Shown one piece after another: positions 38,001 to 44,645 of a stretch of 63,282 nt of DNA. Position numbers and translations under genes: made by a program. This DNA is from Prevotellaceae bacterium UBA4372. Lineage in GTDB: Bacteria; Bacteroidota; Bacteroidia; Bacteroidales; Bacteroidaceae. The notes beneath the pieces are model-generated. The model saw only the letters and a list, made by a program, of their open reading frames with translations. It was not told the DNA's origin and did not search any database. The stretch's first letter is position 1, and each line of letters opens with the position of its first letter. The stretch lies in NCBI GenBank assembly GCA_002391275.1, contig DGSC01000037.1, positions 1 to 63,282 on the forward strand, given 5' to 3'.

Positions 38001-40078
38001 CGATAGGAGTGAATGAGAGTGCAACGAAGGGTGCTATGTTTGCTCCCTATCGGCGTGGCGACAACTCTGCATATACGCTGCCATCGTTCCTGACCTCTCA
38101 TCGCCCATACTGGTATCAGTTGCACGAGCAGAGCAAGGAAATCAATGGCGGGCAGGATGACGGCACGACAGCCAAAACGGGTAACAACACAATTGCCAAG
38201 GCTTTCCCAGACTTCGTAGACTTTAGTCATGACCACGACCTTCTCGGTAATCCCCGCCGACTTGGAGGAAAGGTGGATAATGGCTGTTTCGAGACGTGGA
38301 AAGTGGCCGAAGGCAAGCTCCTCTATGCTACCAACGCTACGAATCCCAAGCCCGACCTGAATAGATATGTGGCTTCAATCCCGACCACCGATCCCGGCTG
38401 GGACGATATCAAGATGGTGCCACAGGGCGTGTATTGGACCGAAAACTACGGTGGTCACCTCTACCCGCACTTAGGCAGTGTGGTCTATGTGGAGAAAGAC
38501 GGCGTCTTGAGTCTGGATCAGAAAGAGACAACGCACACAGGTTCCATTGTTACCCCGTATAAAGGTGGCACGCCGCTCTTCTCAGGAGCATCGGCCTTAC
38601 GTCCTGGTTATCTGTTGGTGAAAGAAGGCGGATCGGTTTATGGTAACGGCAACACGTTGCAAGCTGAGTACGTGGCTGTAGAACGCAACTTCGACAATTC
38701 GCAGTATGCCCTGATGACAGCACCTTTCATTTCTGATATACAGGATATCACGACAGCAAGCTACGATGGCACTACTACCGACAACCTCACGCTGACCAAT
38801 GTCTACGATCTGATTACTGCCAGCAAGTACAATAGTGAACAGCGTGCCCATTACAACTATCATCCCGTAGAGCAGGATTCAGAGTTGTGGGAAGAGGTTC
38901 CATCCTCCGAGACAAGTATCCAAGCAAACGAAGGCTGGCTGCTTGATTGGGGCGACACACAGACGACAACCGCCCGACTGACGGGATGGTCTGCAAGCCA
39001 TGGTTTGTATGCCTACGAGGAGAATGGCACAGACAAGACAGTAGCTTTGCAGCAATACGACAACCGTGAATCTTCCAGCGATCCGGCTAAGTTCACCGCT
39101 TTAGAGAATATGGGTTGGAACCTGAAGGGCCTTCCCTATCTTGTCAGCGACTATGCTACTGGCACCCAAGTCGAGAGTGTCTATCAAATGAATGTTCCAC
39201 ATATCATCTATACGATGAATGGTGCTGGCGCATACGAAGTCAAGGAATCGTGGGATGCAGCCGAGAAGATCAGCACGGGCCATGGTTTCATGACACAGAC
39301 TGCTATCATTGACAAGGCTGCTGGCGAAACACTGACCTTCAAATATCCCTACTTTACAGCATCAACCGAGCAACCCGTCAAAGGCAATTCATTGGCCGTT
39401 GATTTCTGGAACACAGATGGCGACACAGATGCTTTGCTAATGACGCCTGTTGATGATGAGGACGACGAAATGGCCTACACCTTGAATGTCGACGCCGTGA
39501 AGTGGGGCGCGCTGAATGACAAGTTACCGCAATTGTGGGTAGAAAACGAAGTCGGTACACCGTTCGCACTCTCAGGACATACGCCGACGTCACGGCTCCT
39601 GCCTCTGGGCGTTGTAGCTCCGACAGATGGAGAATATACCTTCGCTTTGCGCGATGGTCAGGCTATCTCCCAAAATGTATGGCTCGTTGACGAGTTGTTG
39701 CATAAGGTCATTAACCTTGCCGAGGAAGACTACACGTTTGTCGGTGCAGGTCAGTCTGACGACAATGAAGCCGTTTCCTCCACGACCAATGAATCTGTAA
39801 ATGCTGACGCTCACGGCCGCTTCTTTATCCAAATCGGAGGCGAACGTCCACAGCTTGACCTCTCTGCTAAGGAAAGCCATTACAAGGTCTTTGTCCGCGA
39901 CAGAGTGCTGCATGTTGTGAACACCGAGTTAGGCGACAAGATACGGGTTTACCTGCCCGGTGGCGAGCTGTATGTCAGCGATGAGGCTGTTAATGATCAT
40001 TGGCGCACCGCCCTGAATCACCCAGGTATCTATGTTGTGCGCGTTAACAACGAAGCCTACAAGATCATGGCAAGGTAA
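26018..40078 (+). CDS. Giant beta-helix surface protein, ~4,686 residues, with sorting tail
   Basis: The start is ATG 26018, inside ACGAAAGATGAATATG; a signal peptide follows (LLLVALVLPLAAQAQT). At least seven long modules each open with a strand, a 'SWATA...IQ.AI' helix and a 'VAGGTY' strand, then GG-rich coils (GGGAYLVDGATLSRCVVEHC, GGAIYVEEPST) typical of right-handed parallel beta-helices. Module starts are near 26100, 28045, 29715, 31922, 33437, 35725 and 37246. Residues ~1356-1604 are an A/T-rich aromatic insert. From ~38330 a non-helical part leads to a type IX-like tail (GELYVSDE...NHPGIYVVRVNNEAYKIMAR). It is the last gene of the fimbrial operon and is a candidate tip adhesin or co-expressed surface adhesin. 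I saw no von Willebrand A domain. Confidence 0.85.
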   Translation: MNMNSFCYHIRLLLVALVLPLAAQAQTDTIRYVKTTGSFTNNGRSWANAKNDIQDAINDLYEYLKESGLSSGSVYVGAGTYKPTESSEIEGGGLQYTAFKIYPGIHVYGGFAADETDPDANPYEMNAEGTDYKYRPHDNSLPSLESGQSAKLQPWNFEHKTILSGSHNSEPVFTFDEERGMYNTVFSGNSYHVVWFAVEGFISTSDPNELNHALPLSKPASVDGCTITGGYAASKNVNSRDHTSYGGGAYLVDGATLSRCVVEHCAAIMRGGGVYLDGGGLVDRCMIHTCQSPGVGIMQGYGGGVCIDYDGGITRSYIVNNSSRIGGGVAISHAPHEYPYQDLDAWRVSNGGTARGEINVYSPHATACIISNNTSTAEGGGIYFFDGGVGNHLTVTRNKCVGQDITYYGRRHGRSGGVYILNGAQLYNSVIWGNKCEANNDIQYAVNSAGSTEDVTDSHGNVTKEGLRPKIFYSAVDKHDITDWANTTKNNILSLESTNTDVSHNRANYPYFIGIDGRGRLVGYAGAGLNPSLNMGTFDPDYDPSDPTSQADPNKTAIPRPIYWKPAAISSMARQGLQVTDALELSSPWIRHAHTATDLFEDIYEPMSSYGALICRNEQIGCALIANQEIAQYSNQGFVQSNVDAYNEAVVANAQNKTKLLTKQLPDDGSEATLPTIFVDPSRNPGELDIVIGEQNIGASWDKPVKNINDAIYYFKQCLKRTKDGGSTFVYDGVSPVYYDANGDCRYLINGTEYKHVQILVKGFVKGSAIRATTAGHGAYLGYDLRTASIRPSSNTRIYGGFLPSSSGTSTADRNVRFYPSIITANITNSGYQNNSAHVIALINVRNVIIDGLKLTEGNANLNADESYAPIDPETGQHIPITFGGGLIMNNISIPVEQRIDMTGNILRNGRVANCSAPTGAAIYVNGGNLKSDGTYCKAELNVINTVIRNNTIGSGNDDVSDPNFGNAGVVVARGGGATVRIDHCNIVNNCGYALETLSTGAGEDYSMSDTPNPNEGTIRIYNSVMYANGKIDRDNRKRIEQPLSCRSASNCQVNVDGDYIFLDWDAPKPKNPPHCFAVFCRDMSDQYQKWAIRKMDAFQQTVREGGTLQVFYFDSEAEANAYIAAHPSPGIQPDWSGWTWNHKQGSLEEGAVHLDYPFFENPSINVGHSKDGDKPMNGGAVSYMPQNMNPMVNAAVAQSTTLWDANLNKRNYGGFADIGAIENLDLPSVGKVKYVRTPADGGDDNHDGNSWATAYATISHALSQCNENAGMEIWVAAGTYTENLTMKSGVNVYGGFIANGNPGKELKDGERNISNLDPTYQTIVDGNASGRVLFQDGDYPLETVWEGFIFQNGKNNHKSSTTTLKTYSSATVHRATNDKAVADSWGVDYTTTREDCSPTDVYLVGTYSKEVAGTAEDHDRIGVVTRTRQVEVSWNAGTNSYNHTPYIIDKSQNVAITHDEYTAKNTTNGQIQTNQSNSDNYWGTGQQRVSMTSANSSTYDYYTESSNGSRPTGINWNFNWDGYSSSNPYFLNGYGYWSSGGWFPTYYTRTYYNYTNWYRYRYYFEEDYEETVYYKTIQQPYRNLYEADVTSYAQSGTRNFTDYCQGTGVCLFKNGVLKNCLIRDNTLDFHSTAYQSNGAVGQGGAGVYMEDGSRLESCIIRNNYLHLRESSSGLGSGAGALMAGGTMINSAIVENYAYGGYSCTGVAMYISKKSYFYNCTIAYNTGRVLYTTNNVRAIAPAVWDSAADGSTIKSEYNSNHNITPEQSSASQFFNCILWGNAGIGYTTESFMQVARSGFGNAQGVPGFLHNCYHAAPAQGMAVEGFRTGSQDYSLVHLTGTGFVNGSSQANESNAQNFYAACKATDLFNESDYTYPANLTDGMVRTDNPYNINPTSNLGQYCINQGDDTYGTVLVDDYGILIDIAGAERTQDCQIDKGAYEFNGAKEIKPGYELISFDPENPDNRELCAVYYVSGGGSGLATAESTFNVACSNKFQLVLDAAGRLKADLAAGSRVYSTDNVQVTGAVTPTYEEVYLDGDIKKVRVQTASAMDLSQVKHVIVKVAAGIYYPIRSTNEKIVLGQSDDILPTHSIIIPHGVEVLGGYTYDNAGHDFYETYRDPLNNKTTFSGQVQNVQTGDYGQSYHVVTFTNAIHNVDQSVNTTGDLSAIADRAIIDGISIEDGFAKGTGTADKGGAAAIVTNFAHIRNCVLQNNEASNYGGALYLQPGALVSGCVMLNNVAEEGGAIYVEEPSTEALAGLTQAERNLLYARVYNSTAVRNNASVRGGGIWYETNIRAKGVVLWQNTSNDMNNVAGVFDTQQLQNENNYPFAYCAVQSRRLPGVNNIELHSDDMHGTRWTKNSIDDMRWRGDKPTYSTQTNQDAYYYIEKLSTLVRSGMPYSLYASLRTSYPSLELRDIAGVARMKENYDDDNATTTISYLKHMTLVPEKKDNAFMEIGARALNYQMGSLFDRPFTRLFVASAQEVDNDIATNMLNSGDPLYSQQGSSMANPFQRFNDALDYVVALRNIDDPILKDVYRDTRFEIFVAGGTYYPVHNARGVEGHARASTYLLPEGITIVGGLDPHVFYGQEGYNFDFLQPMAGDHILSNGTGVDTNNRSDIYDADGNPTTVSGVTLESATTNEIWEARPRADINGNSVYEPWEFQYTTTFTGETPRGEENEDNVYHVFTAYADPAHVGTLPRRYSAYNPGTGTHNYFTGLLDAESGGTEHANSELHRMIIFNGVNIYGGNARHYESNSVKNKQQFYRGGGICVDGSWTDGENDSQQADADERGKRDIPMMIVSSQFLSNNAVQGGAIFTNGSLTIFSCSFAQNYTQGPFENPNQTQEEIELSKDVIQYTGGGAIAANGLLRCTNTIFANNESMLGESGSFAPALRSTAKGYEEQGFGGAIWGGAYSNIRLLNCNIVNNKAVSYPCVYIDHTDYGNENRFACNTIFWGNSITGEDITDPTFRSIITDINRDVFSYRTKAEKDAEEAGNADYSDRQPMFFCAYRPTFGPAVVASPEKVTISGRPPFYGVNVNGTYDPHEVPFLGESGDVNYFDVFGGNNNINITFANEGVDGPNFILPSTSAGKDGYNPSANWMPSRINRLTDNGWSYLTVTSDTQSGNIEFKRVGSDNHNTTGTKPELTFPDNIVSGGTYNFYSYMLRNLYNLTFMPMGDQYYMRYKNSNMTDNAVNGEGNMLRISSNPLAQQEAKAYIDLGVYEYQHRNLRINQNSEIDVLWVSAVEDQEKGNDGYSWETPTSNLQAAIETLLRSRNDHAKQINIISGEYKPLAVLGDDKDQSLSFTIQTRPYNNAAFTPRTGKDYGVRSLTLRGGYDPEIPGEEGYDYEKNKVVLSVERRTSANSDQLNHIVSILDAEQYTTFFNGETETIANTARGVAIPIVFDGITFNNTLANGLDVSGTKTLNENKGGAAIYYRKQTRYDDETGVKGSDMLLPPAKISSQTTHNVETGEDEISWSWDFTQASGDPKLTLRNCTFTQNGQDVANPTSAVLIEDGGGSSLVVNSLFDRNLGDPLVAANTTVLNSTFGLNGGHMKLTETTENGVAYHGEVHNSVIWKEDQNNSMTTFFEVPTTTYNTSTSTPTERFTNNAVMGFADAVDAQHNEGLSETNNDVLKGPNFQDPENGDFRLKPSKKLMNQGSTSKYASLVWPGYPNQSDYLNLMQNKHDDQSIWETRQTTIRNGDHAVTVTYQIQKARNDYDLGFSDRLLGTSIDRGAYECTSTGQRIIYMNPNKTINGSETGRTWQEAYGTGQLQTAIDAATIYAGTGKAYVFVKGQTGNSTEGSIVFRDNVDVYGGIPNNVSAEAIPVNASEEELTYTEEEIASFLNRVRAGRRGIAAENGTPTHVTGVASVAGDYSNGAVIDGFRITNGATTESPATNSPVRITIGNVALRNSIVTGNVTADATPVVNIEGGNTEGSLLYNTLVYGNTAGTTTPGTVVNVGEHGYVLNCTVVADNNGEVPIGGSHGNNASNVQNTIGVNESATKGAMFAPYRRGDNSAYTLPSFLTSHRPYWYQLHEQSKEINGGQDDGTTAKTGNNTIAKAFPDFVDFSHDHDLLGNPRRLGGKVDNGCFETWKVAEGKLLYATNATNPKPDLNRYVASIPTTDPGWDDIKMVPQGVYWTENYGGHLYPHLGSVVYVEKDGVLSLDQKETTHTGSIVTPYKGGTPLFSGASALRPGYLLVKEGGSVYGNGNTLQAEYVAVERNFDNSQYALMTAPFISDIQDITTASYDGTTTDNLTLTNVYDLITASKYNSEQRAHYNYHPVEQDSELWEEVPSSETSIQANEGWLLDWGDTQTTTARLTGWSASHGLYAYEENGTDKTVALQQYDNRESSSDPAKFTALENMGWNLKGLPYLVSDYATGTQVESVYQMNVPHIIYTMNGAGAYEVKESWDAAEKISTGHGFMTQTAIIDKAAGETLTFKYPYFTASTEQPVKGNSLAVDFWNTDGDTDALLMTPVDDEDDEMAYTLNVDAVKWGALNDKLPQLWVENEVGTPFALSGHTPTSRLLPLGVVAPTDGEYTFALRDGQAISQNVWLVDELLHKVINLAEEDYTFVGAGQSDDNEAVSSTTNESVNADAHGRFFIQIGGERPQLDLSAKESHYKVFVRDRVLHVVNTELGDKIRVYLPGGELYVSDEAVNDHWRTALNHPGIYVVRVNNEAYKIMAR

Positions 40079-40092
40079 GTCTTCAAATAAAC

Positions 40093-40179
40093 GAACCTAT
40101 GTTGATAGGTCAACTAACATAGGTATGTGAGTCCGCGAACCTATGTTCATCGCCCGATGAACATAGGTTCTTTTTTTTC
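40093..40179 (+). terminator. Tandem hairpins ending the fimbrial operon
   Basis: The second hairpin is a textbook rho-independent terminator: a perfect 15-bp stem (40137-40151 with 40156-40170), a GCCC loop and a run of 8 T. The first (ACCTATGTT 40095-40103 with AACATAGGT 40116-40124) shares the same 9-bp stem sequence, so the arms can also pair across the two hairpins. Confidence 0.9.
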
Positions 40180-40188
40180 ACTGAATAT

Positions 40189-40219
40189 TTTGAGTTTTAG
40201 AAGACTTGTTGTTACTTTG
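40189..40219 (+). promoter_or_regulatory. Promoter of the DUF5106 gene
   Basis: TTTG (40189-40192), a 19-nt spacer and TTACTTTG (40212-40219, one mismatch to TAnnTTTG). It lies just after the terminator, so the gene has its own transcription unit. Confidence 0.55.
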
Positions 40220-40297
40220 CAGGGTCAACATCCGAATCGTGTCTTTGTATCTTTTCTATTAGACCTTATGTATGCTCGTCCACCATATCGAAAGTGC

Positions 40298-41209
40298 ATG
40301 ATGCTGCGTTTTGCAGCTGCTTGCAGCGTGCTGTTGTTCAGCTGTGCTTCGCAGGCAAAGTTCGATGGTGGCCATGAGCGGATTGGTGCGGATGAAGAAT
40401 CTGTTAGGCAGGATACCATATTGGATGCCCGTGGACGTCTGAACTACAAGCTTGAGCATTTATGGGATACATGGTCGTTTTCGGACACGACAGCACTCAA
40501 CTGGAAAGTGGGGGAGCAACATTTTGCCGACTTCGTGGATATGTTGAGATATGCCGATTCGGTGACCGCCCAGCGTGTCGTAAAGCATTATATCGAACAG
40601 GGTTTTGCAAATGACGATTTACGCGGTCGCTATGACGATCTTATTCATCATTATCTTGGCAGCGCTGATTCGCCACTGCGCAATGACGTCGTGTATGTCT
40701 ACTTCTTACGAGAGATGCTGCCTTACTACGACCCTGCGACAGAGATGACCCGAAAAGAGCGCGCTACATTCCAGCTAAGCATGGCTATGAAAAATAATCC
40801 GGGTATGTCGGCTACGGATTTTGAGTTTGTGGACCGCGATGGTCGCAAAGGTCGATTAAGCGAAGTTGAAGGGGAACTGATTGTGCTGGTGTTCAACGCC
40901 CCCGACTGCGAGAAGTGCCAGCGTCTGATGCCACAGCTCATCTCCGAACCTCGCTTACGACGAACGGGCATCACCGTGCTGTCAATCTATCCTGATGAAG
41001 ATACGGAACAGTGGAAGCACGACCGACGTCCTGTCCCTGATAATTGGATTGATGCCTATAGCCCAAATGGTGCCATCATACAGCAAGCGCTGTATTCATT
41101 ACCTGTGTTGCCGTCCATCTATTTGCTGGACGGACATCATCGTGTGCTGATGAAGGATGTGAGTCCGCAGTTGCTGATGCATGTGTTGGACCGACGTTTT
41201 GGTGAATAA
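40298..41209 (+). CDS. DUF5106 / thioredoxin-like lipoprotein
   Basis: About 303 residues from ATG 40298; another ATG at 40268 is possible, but the 40298 start gives a clean lipoprotein signal (MMLRFAAACSVLLFSC). The N-terminal ~150 residues match DUF5106 (YKLEHLWDTWSFSDT, FADFVDMLRYAD). The C-terminal part is a thioredoxin fold (LIVLVFNAPDCEKCQRLMPQL) with CEKC in the redox position and a cis-Pro-like VLPSIYLLD. It probably acts in the periplasm or at the outer membrane in disulfide or stress chemistry. It is flanked by terminators on both sides and forms a single-gene unit. Confidence 0.8.
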   Translation: MMLRFAAACSVLLFSCASQAKFDGGHERIGADEESVRQDTILDARGRLNYKLEHLWDTWSFSDTTALNWKVGEQHFADFVDMLRYADSVTAQRVVKHYIEQGFANDDLRGRYDDLIHHYLGSADSPLRNDVVYVYFLREMLPYYDPATEMTRKERATFQLSMAMKNNPGMSATDFEFVDRDGRKGRLSEVEGELIVLVFNAPDCEKCQRLMPQLISEPRLRRTGITVLSIYPDEDTEQWKHDRRPVPDNWIDAYSPNGAIIQQALYSLPVLPSIYLLDGHHRVLMKDVSPQLLMHVLDRRFGE

Positions 41210-41328
41210 TCAATCAATGCATCCGATCTATTATTTATTGTAGGTCTTACGGCACTCAGATTGGGGCATTCCAGCCGCATGTGCTGCGACGGATGGGATT
41301 GAAGTTTATAGAAACTGCTATAAATATT

Positions 41329-41377
41329 AGCTGCACGCTTTGCAATTATCCACCTTGCAGAGCGTGCAGCTTTTTTT
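41329..41377. terminator. Terminator between convergent DUF5106 and pruA
   Basis: AGCTGCACGCT (41329-41339) pairs perfectly with AGCGTGCAGCT (41361-41371), followed by T7 on the plus strand. It ends the DUF5106 transcript and may also serve the converging pruA gene. Confidence 0.85.
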
Positions 41378-41402
41378 ATATCCGTTTATTCCAGTCTGGG
41401 AC

Positions 41403-43028
41403 TTACTTCATGTACGTGTAACGGTAGTCAGTAGGGCTGACGAGCGTTTCTTTGATGACACGCGGGATAATCCAACGAATAAGGTTGAATTCGCCGCCCG
41501 CCTTGTCATTGGTGCCGCTGGCACGTGCTCCTCCAAAGGGTTGCATACCCACGACAGCGCCCGTTGGCTTGTCGTTGATGTAGAAGTTTCCGGCTGCATA
41601 CGCCAGTTTGTCGGCCAGCTTCTCCACGGCCAGGCGATCGCGACCGAAGACGGCGCCGGTAAGTCCATAAGGCGAGGTCTCATCGCAGAGCGTAGCCGTT
41701 TCTTCGACTTTATCGTCGTCGTAAGGATAAACGGTGATGATGGGGCCGAAGATCTCTTCTTCCATCGACTTGAAATGCGGGTTAGAGGTCTCGATGATGG
41801 TAGGTTCAACAAACCATCCTACCGTCTTGTCGCACTTGCCGCCAAGTACAACCTTGGCGTCAGCAGCAGCTTCAGCAAAGTCGATATAGCTCTTACACTT
41901 GTCGAAACTGGCCTCATCAATAACGGCATTGACGAAGTTCTTTGCGTCGCGTACGTCGCCCATCTTTATCTCTGCAGCCATGCGTTTCATGTCCTCCAGT
42001 ACCGTAGGCCACAGGCTTTTAGGAATGTACATACGGCTGGCTGCTGAGCACTTCTGACCTTGGAACTCAAAAGCTCCGCAGAATGCGGCTGTAGCCACGG
42101 CCTTAGCATCGGCAGAGGGATGCACGAAGATAAAGTCCTTACCGCCCGTTTCGCCAACGAGACGGGGATAGCTGACATAACGGTCGAGATTGGAGCACGC
42201 TTGTCCCCACAGGCTCTTGAACGTAGCCGTAGATCCCGTAAAGTGAATGCCAGCGAAGTGTTTGCTTTCGGTGCAGACCTTTCCGATGAGAGCACCGCTA
42301 CCAGGCAGGAAATTGATGACACCGTCGGGCAACCCGGCCTCTTTGTATAGCTGCATCAAATAGTAGTTGGAGAGCAGCGCCGTCGTCGAAGGCTTCCATA
42401 CAGCTACGTTACCCATCAGCACAGGCGTCATGCAGAGGTTCGAAGCGATGGAGGTGAAGTTGAATGGAGTCACGGCCAGCACGAAGCCCTCCAAGGGGCG
42501 GTATTCCGTATGGTTGATGTTTCCTACACCGTCTTTGGGCTGCATCTGGTAGATTTTCGAAGCGTAATGGACATTGTAGCGGAAGAAGTCGATAGTCTCG
42601 CATGCCGAGTCGATTTCAGCCTGATAGATGTTCTTGCTTTGCCCCAGCATGCAAGCCGCATTCATGATGGGGCGATATTTGGTGGCGAGCAGCTCTGCCA
42701 TCTTCATGGCAATGCCGGCGCGTACCGTCCAGTCGGTTTTCGACCATTCTTCCCATGCCTTCATGGCAGTTTCTATGGCCAGCTTGATTTCTTTCTCGCC
42801 TACCTTGTGATAGGTGGCCAACACATGTTTATGGTCATGCGGACAACGAACTTCACCTGTGTCGCCAGTGCGAATCTCCTTTCCACCAATGATAATGGGA
42901 ATGTCTACCACGGTGTTGGACTGACGTTCGAGCTCGGCTTCCAGAGCTACGCGCTCAGGTGAACCTTCCAGATAACTCTTCACCGGTTCGTTGGCCGGTA
43001 GGGGAAATGTGATAACAGCGTTTCTCAT
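41403..43028 (-). CDS. pruA: L-glutamate gamma-semialdehyde dehydrogenase (1-pyrroline-5-carboxylate dehydrogenase)
   Basis: A 541-residue enzyme from ATG 43028; upstream in-frame residues are not family-like. It oxidises glutamate semialdehyde, formed from proline, to glutamate with NAD+. The aldehyde dehydrogenase signatures are VTPFNFTSI, GNVAVWKPS, the general base Glu ~293 in LVGETGGKDF, the catalytic Cys ~327 in GQKCSAASR, and FGPIITVYPYDD. The length and the N-terminal FPLPANEPVKSYLEGS agree with the stand-alone P5C dehydrogenases of Bacteroidetes and animals. No proline dehydrogenase domain is fused and none is adjacent. Likely cytoplasmic. Confidence 0.93.
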   Translation of the reverse strand: MRNAVITFPLPANEPVKSYLEGSPERVALEAELERQSNTVVDIPIIIGGKEIRTGDTGEVRCPHDHKHVLATYHKVGEKEIKLAIETAMKAWEEWSKTDWTVRAGIAMKMAELLATKYRPIMNAACMLGQSKNIYQAEIDSACETIDFFRYNVHYASKIYQMQPKDGVGNINHTEYRPLEGFVLAVTPFNFTSIASNLCMTPVLMGNVAVWKPSTTALLSNYYLMQLYKEAGLPDGVINFLPGSGALIGKVCTESKHFAGIHFTGSTATFKSLWGQACSNLDRYVSYPRLVGETGGKDFIFVHPSADAKAVATAAFCGAFEFQGQKCSAASRMYIPKSLWPTVLEDMKRMAAEIKMGDVRDAKNFVNAVIDEASFDKCKSYIDFAEAAADAKVVLGGKCDKTVGWFVEPTIIETSNPHFKSMEEEIFGPIITVYPYDDDKVEETATLCDETSPYGLTGAVFGRDRLAVEKLADKLAYAAGNFYINDKPTGAVVGMQPFGGARASGTNDKAGGEFNLIRWIIPRVIKETLVSPTDYRYTYMK

Positions 43029-43129
43029 AAAAAGTTTGTAGTTTATAGGTTTTTTGATAGTCTTTCCAGCCTTCAAAGTTATGAAGTATTATTGTATAAA
43101 CAAGTTATAGGACTGAATTTTTAATTAAA

Positions 43130-43975
43130 TTAACGAACACATTTCGTACATAACTCCCAGAACGCGACAGCCGAGGCGGCGGCAACATTGAGCGAGTCAA
43201 CTTGATGGGCCATGGGAATCTTCACCACGTAGTCAGCTTCCGCGATGGTAGAGTGGGGTAGTCCGTCTCCTTCAGTTCCCATGATTATGGCCAGCTTAGG
43301 TTCGGCCTTCAAGCGTGGATCATCAAGATTGACGGATCTGTCCACAAGGGCCATGGCAATAGTCTTGAATCCCAACTGTCTTAATTTTGTTGTATAATGT
43401 AAATCAGTGTTTTGCCCATTCTTGGTAAAAGTGTCAATCCAAGTCCATGGAACAAGGAATACAGTTCCCATCGACACCCTCACTGCGCGTCGGTTAAGCG
43501 GGTCGCAAGAGTTTGTGGTGATCAGTATGGCATCCACTCCCAACGCAGCCGCCGATCTGAATATAGCCCCAATGTTTGTAGTGTCTACGACCCCGTCAAT
43601 AACGGCTATTCTTGTAGCCTTTTCACATAATGTCTCAAGAGATAAAGGCCGTGGGCGTCTCATTGCGCAGAGCACTCCACGTGTGAGCGTGTAGCCGGTG
43701 AGCTTGGCCAGCAGTTCTCTTTCTCCGGTATAGATGGGGCATTCGCCTAATTGCGCTACGATGTCGGCTGCGTCGCCTGTGATATGTCTGCTTTCCGTGA
43801 GCAGGGCTATGGGCTGTACGCCAGCCTGTAGGGCCACGCGTATGACCTTCGGACTCTCGGCAATGAAAACGCCCTCCTCTTCGTGGAGCCTGTTCCGCAG
43901 TTGTGCCTCGGTGAGGGACGCAAACACTTGCAGGCGTGGGTCGTCTATCGATTTTACGCTAATGATATTGCTCAT
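43130..43975 (-). CDS. TrmH/SpoU-family RNA 2'-O-methyltransferase
   Basis: A 281-residue protein with an N-terminal substrate-binding domain (L30e-like, ~15-100: EEGVFIAESPKVIRVALQ) and a SPOUT knot (~110-280). SpoU motifs are visible: DTTNIGAIFRSAAALGVDAILI (motif 1), LAIIMGTEGDGLP (motif 2) and VKIPMAHQVDSLNVAAASAVAFWE (motif 3). It would methylate a ribose in rRNA or tRNA using S-adenosylmethionine; which site cannot be told. It starts 18 nt after the phosphatase gene upstream, with which it is probably co-transcribed. Confidence 0.9.
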   Translation of the reverse strand: MSNIISVKSIDDPRLQVFASLTEAQLRNRLHEEEGVFIAESPKVIRVALQAGVQPIALLTESRHITGDAADIVAQLGECPIYTGERELLAKLTGYTLTRGVLCAMRRPRPLSLETLCEKATRIAVIDGVVDTTNIGAIFRSAAALGVDAILITTNSCDPLNRRAVRVSMGTVFLVPWTWIDTFTKNGQNTDLHYTTKLRQLGFKTIAMALVDRSVNLDDPRLKAEPKLAIIMGTEGDGLPHSTIAEADYVVKIPMAHQVDSLNVAAASAVAFWELCTKCVR

Positions 43976-43993
43976 TGTATCAACTTCCTTTGC

Positions 43994-44473
43994 TCATTCA
44001 GGCAACTCCCTTTGGCGATAGTAATTCATGATGCCTTCGCATCCTGCCACGACATCGCGCCAAGTAGCTTCGAAATCCCCCGTGTACCAAGGATCGGCCA
44101 CGTCGCGACTGACATGGGCAAAATCGAGCAGCTTGAACACCTTATGTTCGTCGTCGTCGCCACATATTTGTTTTATGTTTTTGATATTCCAATCGTCCAT
44201 GCCTACGATGATGTCGAACTTATCGTAGTCGGCAGCAGTGATTCTGCGGGCATGTTTGCCGTCGCAAGCGATGTTGTGTTCAGCCAGTTTCCGTCTGGCG
44301 GGCGGATATACTGGGTTGCCTATCTCTTCGTAAGAGGTAGCGGCTGATTCTATGTGAAAAGCGCCCTTCAATCCTTCCTTGTCAACCATATCCTTCATCA
44401 CAAACTCTGCCATAGGACTGCGGCAGATGTTGCCGTGGCAGACAAATAAGATATTATAAGTTTTCTCGGCCAT
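43994..44473 (-). CDS. Low-molecular-weight protein-tyrosine phosphatase
   Basis: A 159-residue protein with the P-loop CX5R motif at the start (C12-HGNIC-R18, in FVCHGNICRSPMAEF) and the general-acid loop DVADPWYTGDF near residue 130. These enzymes remove phosphate from tyrosines, in bacteria often acting on BY-kinases of capsule synthesis; none is in view here. It lies ahead of the methyltransferase gene in the same direction and has a TAnnTTTG element upstream. Standard length. Confidence 0.9.
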   Translation of the reverse strand: MAEKTYNILFVCHGNICRSPMAEFVMKDMVDKEGLKGAFHIESAATSYEEIGNPVYPPARRKLAEHNIACDGKHARRITAADYDKFDIIVGMDDWNIKNIKQICGDDDEHKVFKLLDFAHVSRDVADPWYTGDFEATWRDVVAGCEGIMNYYRQRELPE

Positions 44474-44510
44474 TGTATTATCAGCTTCTTATTTTGGGTG
44501 ATTTATTTTG

Positions 44511-44518
44511 CAAAAATA
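44511..44518 (-). promoter_or_regulatory. -7 element of the phosphatase-methyltransferase unit
   Basis: TATTTTTG on the minus strand, 38 nt upstream of the phosphatase ATG. No good -33 TTG was found. Confidence 0.45.
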
Positions 44519-44563
44519 GCTTTTTTCGAAAAAAATGAATGTCGTAAGGATAAAAAAACGCTT

Positions 44564-44599
44564 TTTGCAAGCGTCTTTCTTCATAGTTTCGTACCTTTG
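44564..44599 (+). promoter_or_regulatory. Promoter of the CobW-ABC operon
   Basis: TACCTTTG (44592-44599) is a good -7 element. The nearest TTTG (44564-44567) is 24 nt away, longer than the usual 19-20. The leader to the ATG at 44646 is ~40 nt. Confidence 0.5.
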
Positions 44600-44645
44600 C
44601 AGATGGATTAACGGTGGAAACACCTAAAAAAATTAAATTATCATC

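Noticed and set aside
26018..40078. Von Willebrand A domain as in Mfa5
   Set aside because: No MIDAS-type DxSxS pattern was noticed; the repeats are beta-helix type.
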